NCBI RefSeq assembly: GCF_016904675.1
Contig: NZ_CP070228.1
Location: forward strand, 248,001 to 312,000
DNA: 64,000 nucleotides
Direction: 5' to 3'
Source of the DNA: Arcanobacterium phocisimile
GTDB taxonomy: Bacteria > Actinomycetota > Actinomycetes > Actinomycetales > Actinomycetaceae
The notes under the pieces were generated by a model. That model searched no databases. It was given only the letters and a program-made list of their open reading frames with translations, and had not been told where the DNA came from. This document shows positions 8,461-15,376 of this stretch, piece after piece. Position numbers and translations under genes: made by a program. Every line of letters begins with the position of its first letter. Positions within the stretch are counted from its first letter, which is position 1.

Positions 8461-10296
8461 TCAGCGAACTCGAGTCAGAATTTTCGCACTGATCTGACGT
8501 ACCGGACGAAGAAGTACCTCTCCCTCAGGGAGTTTCGAGATCCACAGTAATACAACAAAAGTGATCGACATCAGTGTGCCAACAACGATGATTGAAACGA
8601 CCGACAAGAAATAATTATTAGCAACTGCGTCGTAACCAAACTCCAGCATACTAACAAAGCCTAGTGCGCCACTAATAACTCCAATAGCGCCTAACTTCAG
8701 ATGGCTCGATACAATTCGTCGCCCGTCAATACCTCCCAATCGGCGTCGTAGAATCCAGGCATGAATCGCTAGATAGACAACGTTTTCGAGCGACGAAAAT
8801 AGACACAGTCCAATAACCGTCCACTCCGGTGACCAATAGGAGGTGAAGAAATAGAAAATCGGAGTGATGATATGAAGTGGGAGAACCGTAAAGAAAGCTG
8901 TGCGTGTATCTTCGTAAGCATAGAAAACTTTCATTAAAACCGAATCAGCAGCTCCTGCAACCAATCCAAGGGTGAGTGCACCCAACACCCACGCTAGTGA
9001 CCACGCCTCAGCTGCAGTCGACGTCGGAGTAACCACTTTTGCAACTGGCACAGCCAGTACGAAAATCAACGCACTAGCCAAAATATTAAAAGCTCCAACC
9101 GTGCGGATCGTGATCGAAATGTCAGAACGTACAGAATTGGAATCGTTGCGTGCCGCAGCACGTGACATACGCGGGAACACGGCGGTGATAATGGAGATGG
9201 TTACCAGTGATGTCGGGAGCGAATAAAGAGCGAATGCGATGGTGTACATGAAATTACCGGCGACGCCAATGGTGTCCATACCCATATCGATCGCACGTTG
9301 AGTTGCACCGGCAGCGACGTTCACCAAAAACATAATTGGGATCATGCCGGTAACCATCAAAGCGAGTACCCAACTGCCGGCACGACCGATTGCACCGAGT
9401 CCAGAATTGCGCCATCGGAAATCGGGGTGGTAGTGGATGCCTAAGTTGCGCAACGGCCAGAAAAGAACCACCGCTTGCATAACGATGCCTAAGGTCGAAA
9501 CACCACCGAGAATCATCGTTGGCGCGCCAGCCCAATCAGCAGCTGATGACGGCGAAGTTGAATCTTCGCTGCCGAAAAGCCCGAGCATGAGGATTAAACC
9601 GCCAATAGCAACAATATTGTTCAGTGCCGGAGACCACATGTAGGGTCCGAACTTTTCGTAAGCATTGAGAATCTGGCCCAATACCGCATACAGTCCATAG
9701 AAGAAAATCTGCGGTAGGCACCAGTATGCAAAAATGACGGTGAGTCGATACCATTCGGCGGACATTGTCGAGGCGTAGAAGCTAACGATCATAGGTGCCG
9801 CTAGGGTAATCACTAGCGTGAGTAGGCCCAATGTGACGAATGAAAAAGTCAGCAACTTATTAATAAAAACTACACCCTCAGCATGTGATTTCTCCGTAGC
9901 ACGCACAATTGCCGGAACTAGCACAGCGTTAACTAATCCACCGGCGATGATGCCGTAAAGCAGATTCGGTACGTTATTGGCAACATCAAACGAGTTGGCT
10001 ACTGGTGTGGAAACACCGACGACTGCGCCGAGCAAAATGGGGGAGCGGATCATACCAAGAGCTCGCGAAACGAGGGTTCCGAGGAACATAATGAACGACG
10101 AACGAGCTGCAGAGACGCGCGGTTGGTTCGCTCGCGGTGCTGCAGGTGCGGATTCAGCCCCAGGAGGCGTAACTGGCGACACGGTGGGGTTGTCGACAGA
10201 TTGGCGGTGTGGTGTTAGTGCAGCACATTGTGCTGATAGTGGGATACGTCCCTGTCCGTGCCGTGGCAAAAACCGTTTCCTTGAGCGAAAATCCAT
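8461..10296 (-). CDS. murJ: MurJ/MviN lipid II flippase
   Basis: A 611-residue polytopic membrane protein of the MOP superfamily that moves lipid II across the membrane for peptidoglycan synthesis. After an unstructured Pro/Ala-rich N-terminus (about 1-62), the transporter core begins with SFIMFLGTLVSRALGMIRSP, followed by NVPNLLYGIIAGGLVNAVLVP, characteristic of MurJ. About 14 membrane segments are apparent. Unlike the mycobacterial protein there is no C-terminal pseudokinase domain. The start ATG is followed by a low-complexity N-terminus, so a start further downstream cannot be excluded. Confidence 0.92.
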   Translation of the reverse strand: MDFRSRKRFLPRHGQGRIPLSAQCAALTPHRQSVDNPTVSPVTPPGAESAPAAPRANQPRVSAARSSFIMFLGTLVSRALGMIRSPILLGAVVGVSTPVANSFDVANNVPNLLYGIIAGGLVNAVLVPAIVRATEKSHAEGVVFINKLLTFSFVTLGLLTLVITLAAPMIVSFYASTMSAEWYRLTVIFAYWCLPQIFFYGLYAVLGQILNAYEKFGPYMWSPALNNIVAIGGLILMLGLFGSEDSTSPSSAADWAGAPTMILGGVSTLGIVMQAVVLFWPLRNLGIHYHPDFRWRNSGLGAIGRAGSWVLALMVTGMIPIMFLVNVAAGATQRAIDMGMDTIGVAGNFMYTIAFALYSLPTSLVTISIITAVFPRMSRAAARNDSNSVRSDISITIRTVGAFNILASALIFVLAVPVAKVVTPTSTAAEAWSLAWVLGALTLGLVAGAADSVLMKVFYAYEDTRTAFFTVLPLHIITPIFYFFTSYWSPEWTVIGLCLFSSLENVVYLAIHAWILRRRLGGIDGRRIVSSHLKLGAIGVISGALGFVSMLEFGYDAVANNYFLSVVSIIVVGTLMSITFVVLLWISKLPEGEVLLRPVRQISAKILTRVR

Positions 10297-10358
10297 GCCA
10301 CTAGTGTACCGATCTTTTTCAGCCGTGGTTAGATGGCAGAGGGCTCAGAAATATGAAA

Positions 10359-10382
10359 GTCCCCCTGCGTGAGCAGGGGGAC
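10359..10382 (-). terminator. terminator after tRNA-Asp (distal copy)
   Basis: A perfect 10-bp stem (10359-10368 and 10373-10382) with a GTGA loop on the plus strand. Read on the minus strand it follows the last tRNA of the cluster and is followed by TTTCATATTT. Confidence 0.85.
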
Positions 10383-10387
10383 ATGTG

Positions 10388-10461
10388 CGACCCTGACGGG
10401 ACTTGAACCCGCGACCTCCGCCGTGACAGGGCGGCGCGCTAACCAACTGCGCTACAGGGCC
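10388..10461 (-). tRNA. tRNA-Asp (GTC)
   Basis: A 74-nt cloverleaf: acceptor GGCCCTG/CAGGGTC, D-stem GCGC/GCGC, anticodon loop CTGTCAC with anticodon GTC, T-loop TTCAAGT, discriminator G. No CCA is encoded. It is identical to the copy at 10635-10708 and is the last of four minus-strand tRNAs. Confidence 0.97.
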
Positions 10462-10490
10462 AGGATGGCTCAGATAACTACCGAGACCTA

Positions 10491-10516
10491 AAATCCCCTG
10501 CCAGGGCAGGGGATTT
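10491..10516 (-). terminator. hairpin between tRNA-Phe and the distal tRNA-Asp
   Basis: A perfect 12-bp stem (10491-10502 and 10505-10516) with a 2-base loop and a T/A-rich base. It looks like an intrinsic terminator for tRNA-Phe, or a processing hairpin in a polycistronic tRNA transcript. Confidence 0.7.
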
Positions 10517-10522
10517 ATCTGG

Positions 10523-10595
10523 TGGCTCCGACCGGCGTCGATCCGGTGACCTTTCGATTTTCAGTCGAACGCTCTACCAACTGAGCTACAGAGCC
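10523..10595 (-). tRNA. tRNA-Phe (GAA)
   Basis: A 73-nt cloverleaf: acceptor GGCTCTG/CGGAGCC, anticodon loop CTGAAAA with anticodon GAA, discriminator A. The bases after the discriminator read CC then A/G context, so a full CCA is not clearly encoded. Confidence 0.96.
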
Positions 10596-10609
10596 AAGAT
10601 AAGAAAACA

Positions 10610-10624
10610 CCCGGGTTTCCCGGG
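10610..10624 (-). terminator. short GC hairpin after the proximal tRNA-Asp
   Basis: CCCGGG-TTT-CCCGGG (10610-10615 and 10619-10624). On the minus strand it is followed by TGTTTTCTT, consistent with a small intrinsic terminator. Confidence 0.6.
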
Positions 10625-10634
10625 ATTTCCTTGG

Positions 10635-10708
10635 CGACCCTGACGGGACTTGAACCCGCGACCTCCGCCGTGACAGGGCGGCGCGCTAACCAACTGCGCT
10701 ACAGGGCC
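10635..10708 (-). tRNA. tRNA-Asp (GTC), second copy
   Basis: Identical in all 74 bases to the copy at 10388-10461, with anticodon GTC. The recent duplication, or gene conversion, is limited to the tRNA body: the flanking sequences differ. Confidence 0.97.
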
Positions 10709-10733
10709 TTACGGCCGATATCTTTCGATATCT

Positions 10734-10749
10734 ACTTCCCTAGGGAAGT
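10734..10749 (-). terminator. 16-base palindrome after tRNA-Glu
   Basis: ACTTCCCTAGGGAAGT is a perfect palindrome four bases from the 3' end of tRNA-Glu. A second small inverted repeat (GATATC-TTTC-GATATC, 10717-10732) is adjacent. They may act in termination or processing; the palindrome has no loop, so this is tentative. Confidence 0.4.
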
Positions 10750-10752
10750 TAG

Positions 10753-10825
10753 TACCCCCAACCGGATTCGAACCGGTGCTACCGCCGTGAAAGGGCGGGG
10801 TCCTAGGCCGCTAGACGATGGGGGC
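10753..10825 (-). tRNA. tRNA-Glu (TTC)
   Basis: A 73-nt cloverleaf: acceptor GCCCCCA/TGGGGGT (first pair G-U), anticodon loop CTTTCAC with anticodon TTC, T-loop TTCGAAT, discriminator A. It is the promoter-proximal gene of the four-tRNA cluster. Confidence 0.96.
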
Positions 10826-10956
10826 GAAACCCGAAGGCTTCTTCGTTCTCAGCACTTCCGCGCCTCGAACTCCTATAGCTTAGCGATATTTACCCCGATA
10901 ATGCAAAATTAATCGTGTGTGTTACCGGTCACTGTTCGCTAGAAGCCTGTTTTTCC

Positions 10957-10985
10957 TTGGTATTTAGCCGATTTTATCTTAGGCT
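10957..10985 (+). promoter_or_regulatory. promoter of mscS, suggesting a leaderless mRNA
   Basis: TTGGTA (10957-10962), 17-base spacer, TAGGCT (10980-10985). The expected transcription start is at or next to the A of the mscS ATG at 10992, and no Shine-Dalgarno sequence precedes that ATG, so the transcript may be leaderless. Confidence 0.5.
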
Positions 10986-10991
10986 AAAGAC

Positions 10992-12563
10992 ATGACATTT
11001 TTGGATTTTCCGCAGATACTCATCAATAGCGTCGACGATTCCCCTGCAACGCCCGTCTCTGAGAAAACAGAAGCGGTGGTTGAAGCGACGGTTGACGTCC
11101 TCAGTTTTGTTGGCGGAACTCTCGCAGGAGTGGCGGTAGGCGTTGTCGCCACGATCGTGGTTATGTCTATCAGCCACATGTTTGCTCGCTGGTACAAGTA
11201 CTATGAGCCGATCCACGCAACGATCAGCCGCCCAGTAGTAATCGTTTTAGCAACCCTCGGTGGGTGGATTGGTTTCCAAACCGTCCTCGACTCCATCAAA
11301 ACTGACGACGCTCCCGGCTGGTTGAGCTGGCTTAGCCATTCGTTTTTGATTTTATTTATCATCGTCGTCGCTGGTTTCGTCGTAGCCCTAGTAAACGGGT
11401 TAGTAAAGTCAATCTATCTCCGCATGGAAGTTTCCTCCGAAGAACGAGCCAGCCGGATCGAAACCCAAGTCCAGGTTATCCACCGGGTCATATCCGCTGT
11501 TATTTGGGTAGTCGCCTGCGGTGCAATCTTACTGACATTCCCAGCAGCTAGAACAGCAGGAACATCCATCCTAGCGTCCGCGGGAATCCTCTCCGTAGTA
11601 GCCGGCTTAGCAGCGCAATCTGTACTCGGTGATGTTTTTGCCGGCGTGCAGTTAGCCTTCTCTGATTCGATGAGGGTCGGTGACATCGTCCTATTCAACG
11701 ACGAAATGACAACCGTCGAAGAAATTACTCTCACCTACGTCGTCCTCGCAGTGTGGGACGGGCGGCGCATCATGGTTCCGTCATCGAAAATGACAGCAGA
11801 ACCTTTCGAAAATTGGACTCGCCGTTCCCCGGAAATGATGGGAATCGTCGAATGGCATGTAGATTGGACCATTCCGATCCAACAAGCCCGTAAACAACTC
11901 GAGCACCTACTCCAGTCCACAGACTTATGGGACGGACGCATCGGAATCCTGCAAATCTCCGAAGCCACTAATGGGCTGATCATGATGCGTGCAATCGTCT
12001 CTGGACAAAACGCTGGAGCACTTATCGATTTGCGGCACTACCTGCGTGAAGCAATGGTCGAGTGGATTCAAAACGAGGCACCACAAGCAATACCGCACTA
12101 TCGTCGAATCGTCGATGATGCTCCCAACTTCGACGATGTCAGTGAAGCGACCCGGCAACGGGTAGATGAACGTTTGGCGGCAAGCGCTCCAGCTTACAAA
12201 CCTGATAAAGCAGTTGTTGATACGGCGTCGACAACCGTCATTTCGCGCGAAGAATTAGAAAAATTTGCCCGTACTCCGATAGCCCAACGCGTGGGTGATG
12301 ACGAGTTCCAATTGGGTGCAAACTCCGAAGAGTTCGTCGTCGTCCCCGCAGAAGACGATGGAAAACCAGCAGGATATCAGTCGGCGATCTTCCACGGATC
12401 TGAAGAAGCGAACAAACGAGCCGAACAGTATTCCGGGCCAGGAGAAGATGCCTATGAAGAGCGTAACCGCAAGATAGAACAGACTGCTAATATTGCAAAA
12501 TACGACGACGCCGGACACGGCCATGAAGATGCCGGCCACGGCCACACAGACCAAGGAGAATGA
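10992..12563 (+). CDS. small-conductance mechanosensitive channel (MscS) family protein
   Basis: A 523-residue membrane channel that would release solutes on hypo-osmotic shock. Three to four N-terminal helices (about 35-60, 80-100, 115-140, 165-190) precede the pore helix and MscS beta domain. SILASAGILSVVAGLAAQSV, then LGDVFAGVQLAF and VPSSKM, are typical MscS core motifs (about 195-275). The C-terminal extension from residue 375 is acidic and ends in a His-rich repeat (AGHGHEDAGHGHTD), which might bind metal. It overlaps msrB, or nearly so, and is followed by the endonuclease-like gene. Confidence 0.9.
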   Translation: MTFLDFPQILINSVDDSPATPVSEKTEAVVEATVDVLSFVGGTLAGVAVGVVATIVVMSISHMFARWYKYYEPIHATISRPVVIVLATLGGWIGFQTVLDSIKTDDAPGWLSWLSHSFLILFIIVVAGFVVALVNGLVKSIYLRMEVSSEERASRIETQVQVIHRVISAVIWVVACGAILLTFPAARTAGTSILASAGILSVVAGLAAQSVLGDVFAGVQLAFSDSMRVGDIVLFNDEMTTVEEITLTYVVLAVWDGRRIMVPSSKMTAEPFENWTRRSPEMMGIVEWHVDWTIPIQQARKQLEHLLQSTDLWDGRIGILQISEATNGLIMMRAIVSGQNAGALIDLRHYLREAMVEWIQNEAPQAIPHYRRIVDDAPNFDDVSEATRQRVDERLAASAPAYKPDKAVVDTASTTVISREELEKFARTPIAQRVGDDEFQLGANSEEFVVVPAEDDGKPAGYQSAIFHGSEEANKRAEQYSGPGEDAYEERNRKIEQTANIAKYDDAGHGHEDAGHGHTDQGE

Positions 12564-12568
12564 TGATC

Positions 12569-13021
12569 ATGGGTTACGTTGATAAGACCCCAGAACATAC
12601 TGAAAATATCGAGTACAAGCTCGATAAATCGCCAGAAGAATGGCGAAACCTGCTCTCGGATATGGAATTCTTCGTCCTTCGCGAAGCTGGTACCGAGCGC
12701 CCAGGAACTGGTGAACTGCTCTACGAAAACCGCGCTGGAATGTATCACTGTAAAGCCTGTGACGCGGAGCTGTTCTCGTCAGAGACAAAGTTCGATTCCC
12801 ACTGCGGCTGGCCATCCTTCTACGATCCCGACGAAAAAGGAGCGGTTGTCTACATTGAAGATCGTTCCCTCGCGCCACGCGTTCGAACCGAAGTGCGGTG
12901 TGCTAACTGTGGTTCGCACTTAGGTCATGTCTTTAATGATTCGCCCGAAACCCCGACTGGGTTGCGTTACTGCATGAACTCAGTGGCTTTGCGATTCGAG
13001 CCAGGATCAGGCAAGAACTGA
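12569..13021 (+). CDS. msrB: peptide-methionine (R)-S-oxide reductase
   Basis: Repairs methionine R-sulfoxide in oxidised proteins. About 150 residues, single MsrB domain. Two CxxC zinc pairs are visible (CKAC and CANC), with the GWPSF motif and the catalytic Cys in RYCMNS near the C-terminus. Three in-frame ATGs (12560, 12563, 12569) follow AAGGAG at 12553-12558; ATG 12569 has the best spacing. The gene overlaps or abuts mscS and its stop overlaps the next start, so the three genes probably form one operon. Confidence 0.95.
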   Translation: MGYVDKTPEHTENIEYKLDKSPEEWRNLLSDMEFFVLREAGTERPGTGELLYENRAGMYHCKACDAELFSSETKFDSHCGWPSFYDPDEKGAVVYIEDRSLAPRVRTEVRCANCGSHLGHVFNDSPETPTGLRYCMNSVALRFEPGSGKN

Positions 13022-13815
13022 TGGCAGTTCGCTGTGCCACGCTCAACCTCGAGCACGGCAGACCAGCACAGAAAGCGATACGTGACGATGTCGACGTCGA
13101 TCGACAATTTGCCGAAGCGGTCACACAGCTCAGACAAGTGAGTCCCGATATTCTCACTGTGCAAGAAGCTGACGGTCCAACCCGCGCCCGACTAACTCGC
13201 CCACACAGCCAGCATGCTGGGCATGTGGAAACTTTAGGACGATGGCTTCACATGCAGCACGTCTATGCCCCGTCTGCTTTCGGGTATGGCGTCGGCATCT
13301 TGAGTGCTTATCCGATCCGGGCGGCTCGATATTTGCGATTACCGCCTATCGTCAAACCGATATATCGCACCGACGACGGTTTGATGAAGATACGCTGGCC
13401 CGAACCGCGTGTTGCGTTATATGGCCTCGTAGAAACCCCAGATGGGTTGCTACTGGTAGGAACCACCCACCTAGATATCGATCAAAATTCTGCCCCACGG
13501 CAGTTAGAGATCGTTATTGGTGGGTTTGTGGTTGCTGCTCGAGCATGGGGTGTGTCACCGACTCACACGCCGATGTTGCTTACTGGGGATATGAATCTGC
13601 GACCTGACGCTGTTAGAGATGCACTGGATGAGATTCCAAAAACTATGACGTTCCCGCACACGGTCCTGGCATCTGCACCAACATACCCACACGCAAAACC
13701 ACGCTGGCAGATCGATCATATACTTGGCTATCGGATAGCTTCTCAACGCTCGCATTCGTTAAGTACGGCAATATCGGACCATGTGGGACTCGTTGTTGAA
13801 GTAGTTCTCAGGTAA
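13021..13815 (+). CDS. endonuclease/exonuclease/phosphatase family protein
   Basis: 264 residues with the EEP fold motifs in order: CATLNLEHG (residue 5 on), a metal-binding Glu in TVQEAD (about 48), THLD (about 153), GDMNLRPDA (about 194) and the C-terminal DH pair in SDHVGLVVE. These residues are the metal and phosphate ligands of the family. The substrate (nucleic acid, lipid or sugar phosphate) cannot be told from sequence. No signal peptide is seen, so it is probably cytoplasmic. The start overlaps the msrB stop (TGATG). Confidence 0.83.
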   Translation: MAVRCATLNLEHGRPAQKAIRDDVDVDRQFAEAVTQLRQVSPDILTVQEADGPTRARLTRPHSQHAGHVETLGRWLHMQHVYAPSAFGYGVGILSAYPIRAARYLRLPPIVKPIYRTDDGLMKIRWPEPRVALYGLVETPDGLLLVGTTHLDIDQNSAPRQLEIVIGGFVVAARAWGVSPTHTPMLLTGDMNLRPDAVRDALDEIPKTMTFPHTVLASAPTYPHAKPRWQIDHILGYRIASQRSHSLSTAISDHVGLVVEVVLR

Positions 13816-13836
13816 AACTCTCAAAGGTAAGGTTGC

Positions 13837-14315
13837 ATGAGCGAGAACCCAACTGAAACATGGGCATGGGCACCGGTTATATTGTTGACTACAGCGGCGA
13901 TCCAATATAGTGGCGTGACGATAGCTATTGGGTTGTTTTCTAGCGTTGCGGTAATCGCTGTGGTGTGGGGCGTACCTTTTTTGGCTCGCTAGTATGGTTT
14001 CCAGTTGCATTTCCGCACTTAGGGCCGATTTTTACTGCCGGGCGTATTTTCGGGCTAGTCGTGGTGGTGGCGTTATTGGCATCGGTAACTCCGTATGTGA
14101 TGGATGCAGTAATTATGCGCCGGTTAAGTGCTCCAACGTTTGCGTTACTTCATTCCCTGTTACCAGCAACATCACTGTTAATAGGGTTGATTATTTTGCG
14201 CCAAGTTCCAACTATCGGAGAACTATCGGGTCTGGTTTTCATTACGGTTGCTGTGGCGTTGGTTGGTTTTCAGCCGGTTCGACGGCGGAAAGCGCATCCA
14301 CCATCGGCTTCTTAA
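13837..14315 (+). pseudogene. decayed EamA/RhtA-type exporter (internal deletion and frameshift)
   Basis: From ATG 13837 (preceded by AAGGTAAGG) the frame encodes an EamA-like N-terminus (WAPVILLTTAAIQYSGVT and IAIGLFSS) and stops at TAG 13990. A second frame (GTG 13965 to TAA 14315) encodes the C-terminal EamA helices, for example LLASVTPYVMDAVIMRRLS and FALLHSLLPATSLLIGL. Together they cover about 160 residues of a protein family of about 290, so the middle is missing as well as the frame being broken. The original would have been a DMT-superfamily amino acid or metabolite exporter. Confidence 0.8.
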
Positions 14316-14336
14316 CGAATTTAAGATAGATGTGAA

Positions 14337-14365
14337 AATCGCCGGCACGTAAAGTACCGGCGATT
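14337..14365. terminator. hairpin serving tRNA-Lys and the EamA remnant
   Basis: A 9-bp stem (14337-14345 and 14357-14365, AATCGCCGG/CCGGCGATT) with an 11-base loop. On the minus strand it follows tRNA-Lys and is trailed by TTTCACATC. Confidence 0.75.
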
Positions 14366-14367
14366 AC

Positions 14368-14444
14368 TGGTAGGCCCCGTGGGACTCGAACCCACAACCT
14401 ACGGATTAAAAGTCCGCAGCTCTAACCAGTTGAGCTAGAGGCCC
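14368..14444 (-). tRNA. tRNA-Lys (TTT)
   Basis: A 74-nt cloverleaf plus encoded CCA: acceptor GGGCCTC/GGGGCCT, D-arm GCTC/GAGC, anticodon loop CTTTTAA with anticodon TTT, T-loop TTCGAGT, discriminator A. Unlike the four-tRNA cluster it has its own clear promoter and terminator. Confidence 0.97.
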
Positions 14445-14495
14445 ACGCTTGAAAACAAGCGTCGTTTCGGCGCATTTTGCGTCGGAACTTTTATT

Positions 14496-14524
14496 AGTAT
14501 AGCGCTTTCTTGGCTCGGAGTAAA
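14496..14524 (-). promoter_or_regulatory. tRNA-Lys promoter
   Basis: Minus strand: -35 TTTACT (14524-14519), 17-base spacer, -10 TATACT (14501-14496), about 45 bases upstream of the mature tRNA 5' end. Confidence 0.6.
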
Positions 14525-14687
14525 AATCAGAATGTATGATGAAAATCAGTGAATTATTGTTTTACGGCAAATAGCCGAAAACAACATGTCGTTGTGATTC
14601 GTCCAACAGTGTGCGTATAAGATGGTCAGTAGGCTACATTATGAAAAACTTGACTGTGGCTATAGTGCTTTGAAGGAGGCTTGTACC

Positions 14688-15284
14688 ATGAACGTATCAT
14701 TTCGCCGCCCCGCTCAGTTACGTCCGGAACAACTCGAAGTTATTGATGGAGACGTCAACATTGAAGCAAGGCTTGAATTAGCTTATGCAACTGCACACGC
14801 ACTTATTCCTCTTGACTCAGATATTGATCATGAGGTCACGGAACGGCTACACCAGGTGATTGCGGACGAGGGGATTGATGTCGTGGCTGAGTCGTGGGTT
14901 GATGCACCAGAAACGTCATTGCCAGGAATTTTGTGGCGTGGTTTTCTGCTACGTGAATGGATTCGGCGTTTTCCGGATGATGTTCGCCAACGTTTTATTG
15001 CTGCCGAAAAGGTGGACACGGATCAGTCGGGTGTTTTGACACCGGTAGACATGATGACTTCATGGGATCAAGTTTTTTCAGGTTCGTTTAGCGGGGACTT
15101 TTTAGAGGTCATTCGCCATTCAGCTCGGTTTACTGACTATATTGCAAGTATTGAGCCGTTGTGGATTGCTGACGATGATCATCCTCTTGCAACTGAGGTT
15201 ACTCGGCGAAATACTGCTATGGTTCGAACTGCCCAAGAATTTTATCTGGCAGGAGAGAAAGCTATTCGACGTGGGCGCATGTAA
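14688..15284 (+). CDS. conserved-looking protein of unknown function
   Basis: A 198-residue soluble protein that I do not recognise. ATG 14688 is chosen because GAAGGAGG lies upstream; the frame is open further 5' to 14622 but that part looks non-coding. It is mostly helical by composition, with acidic segments (DSDIDHEVTERLHQVIADEG), a Trp-rich centre (LPGILWRGFLLREWIRRFPD, about 83-102) and no signal peptide or membrane helix. It is a single gene between tRNA-Lys and a strong terminator. Confidence 0.75.
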   Translation: MNVSFRRPAQLRPEQLEVIDGDVNIEARLELAYATAHALIPLDSDIDHEVTERLHQVIADEGIDVVAESWVDAPETSLPGILWRGFLLREWIRRFPDDVRQRFIAAEKVDTDQSGVLTPVDMMTSWDQVFSGSFSGDFLEVIRHSARFTDYIASIEPLWIADDDHPLATEVTRRNTAMVRTAQEFYLAGEKAIRRGRM

Positions 15285-15318
15285 TAAGTAGCCTGCAGGT
15301 TGAGCTTGACTTAATGTA

Positions 15319-15356
15319 TAGTGGCCGGCGAAGAACCAAATCTTCGCCGGCCACTA
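15319..15356. terminator. 16-bp bidirectional terminator
   Basis: A perfect stem (15319-15334 and 15341-15356) with loop ACCAAA, between two convergent genes. Confidence 0.88.
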
Positions 15357-15376
15357 CAGCTTATCGGATAGTTGTT

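Noticed and set aside
10631-10912. A 93-aa plus-strand ORF over the tRNA-Asp/tRNA-Glu region
   Set aside because: Its protein is just the antisense reading of two tRNA genes (the TGLEPATSAV- and TPNRIRTGA-type strings are familiar tRNA-shadow artefacts).
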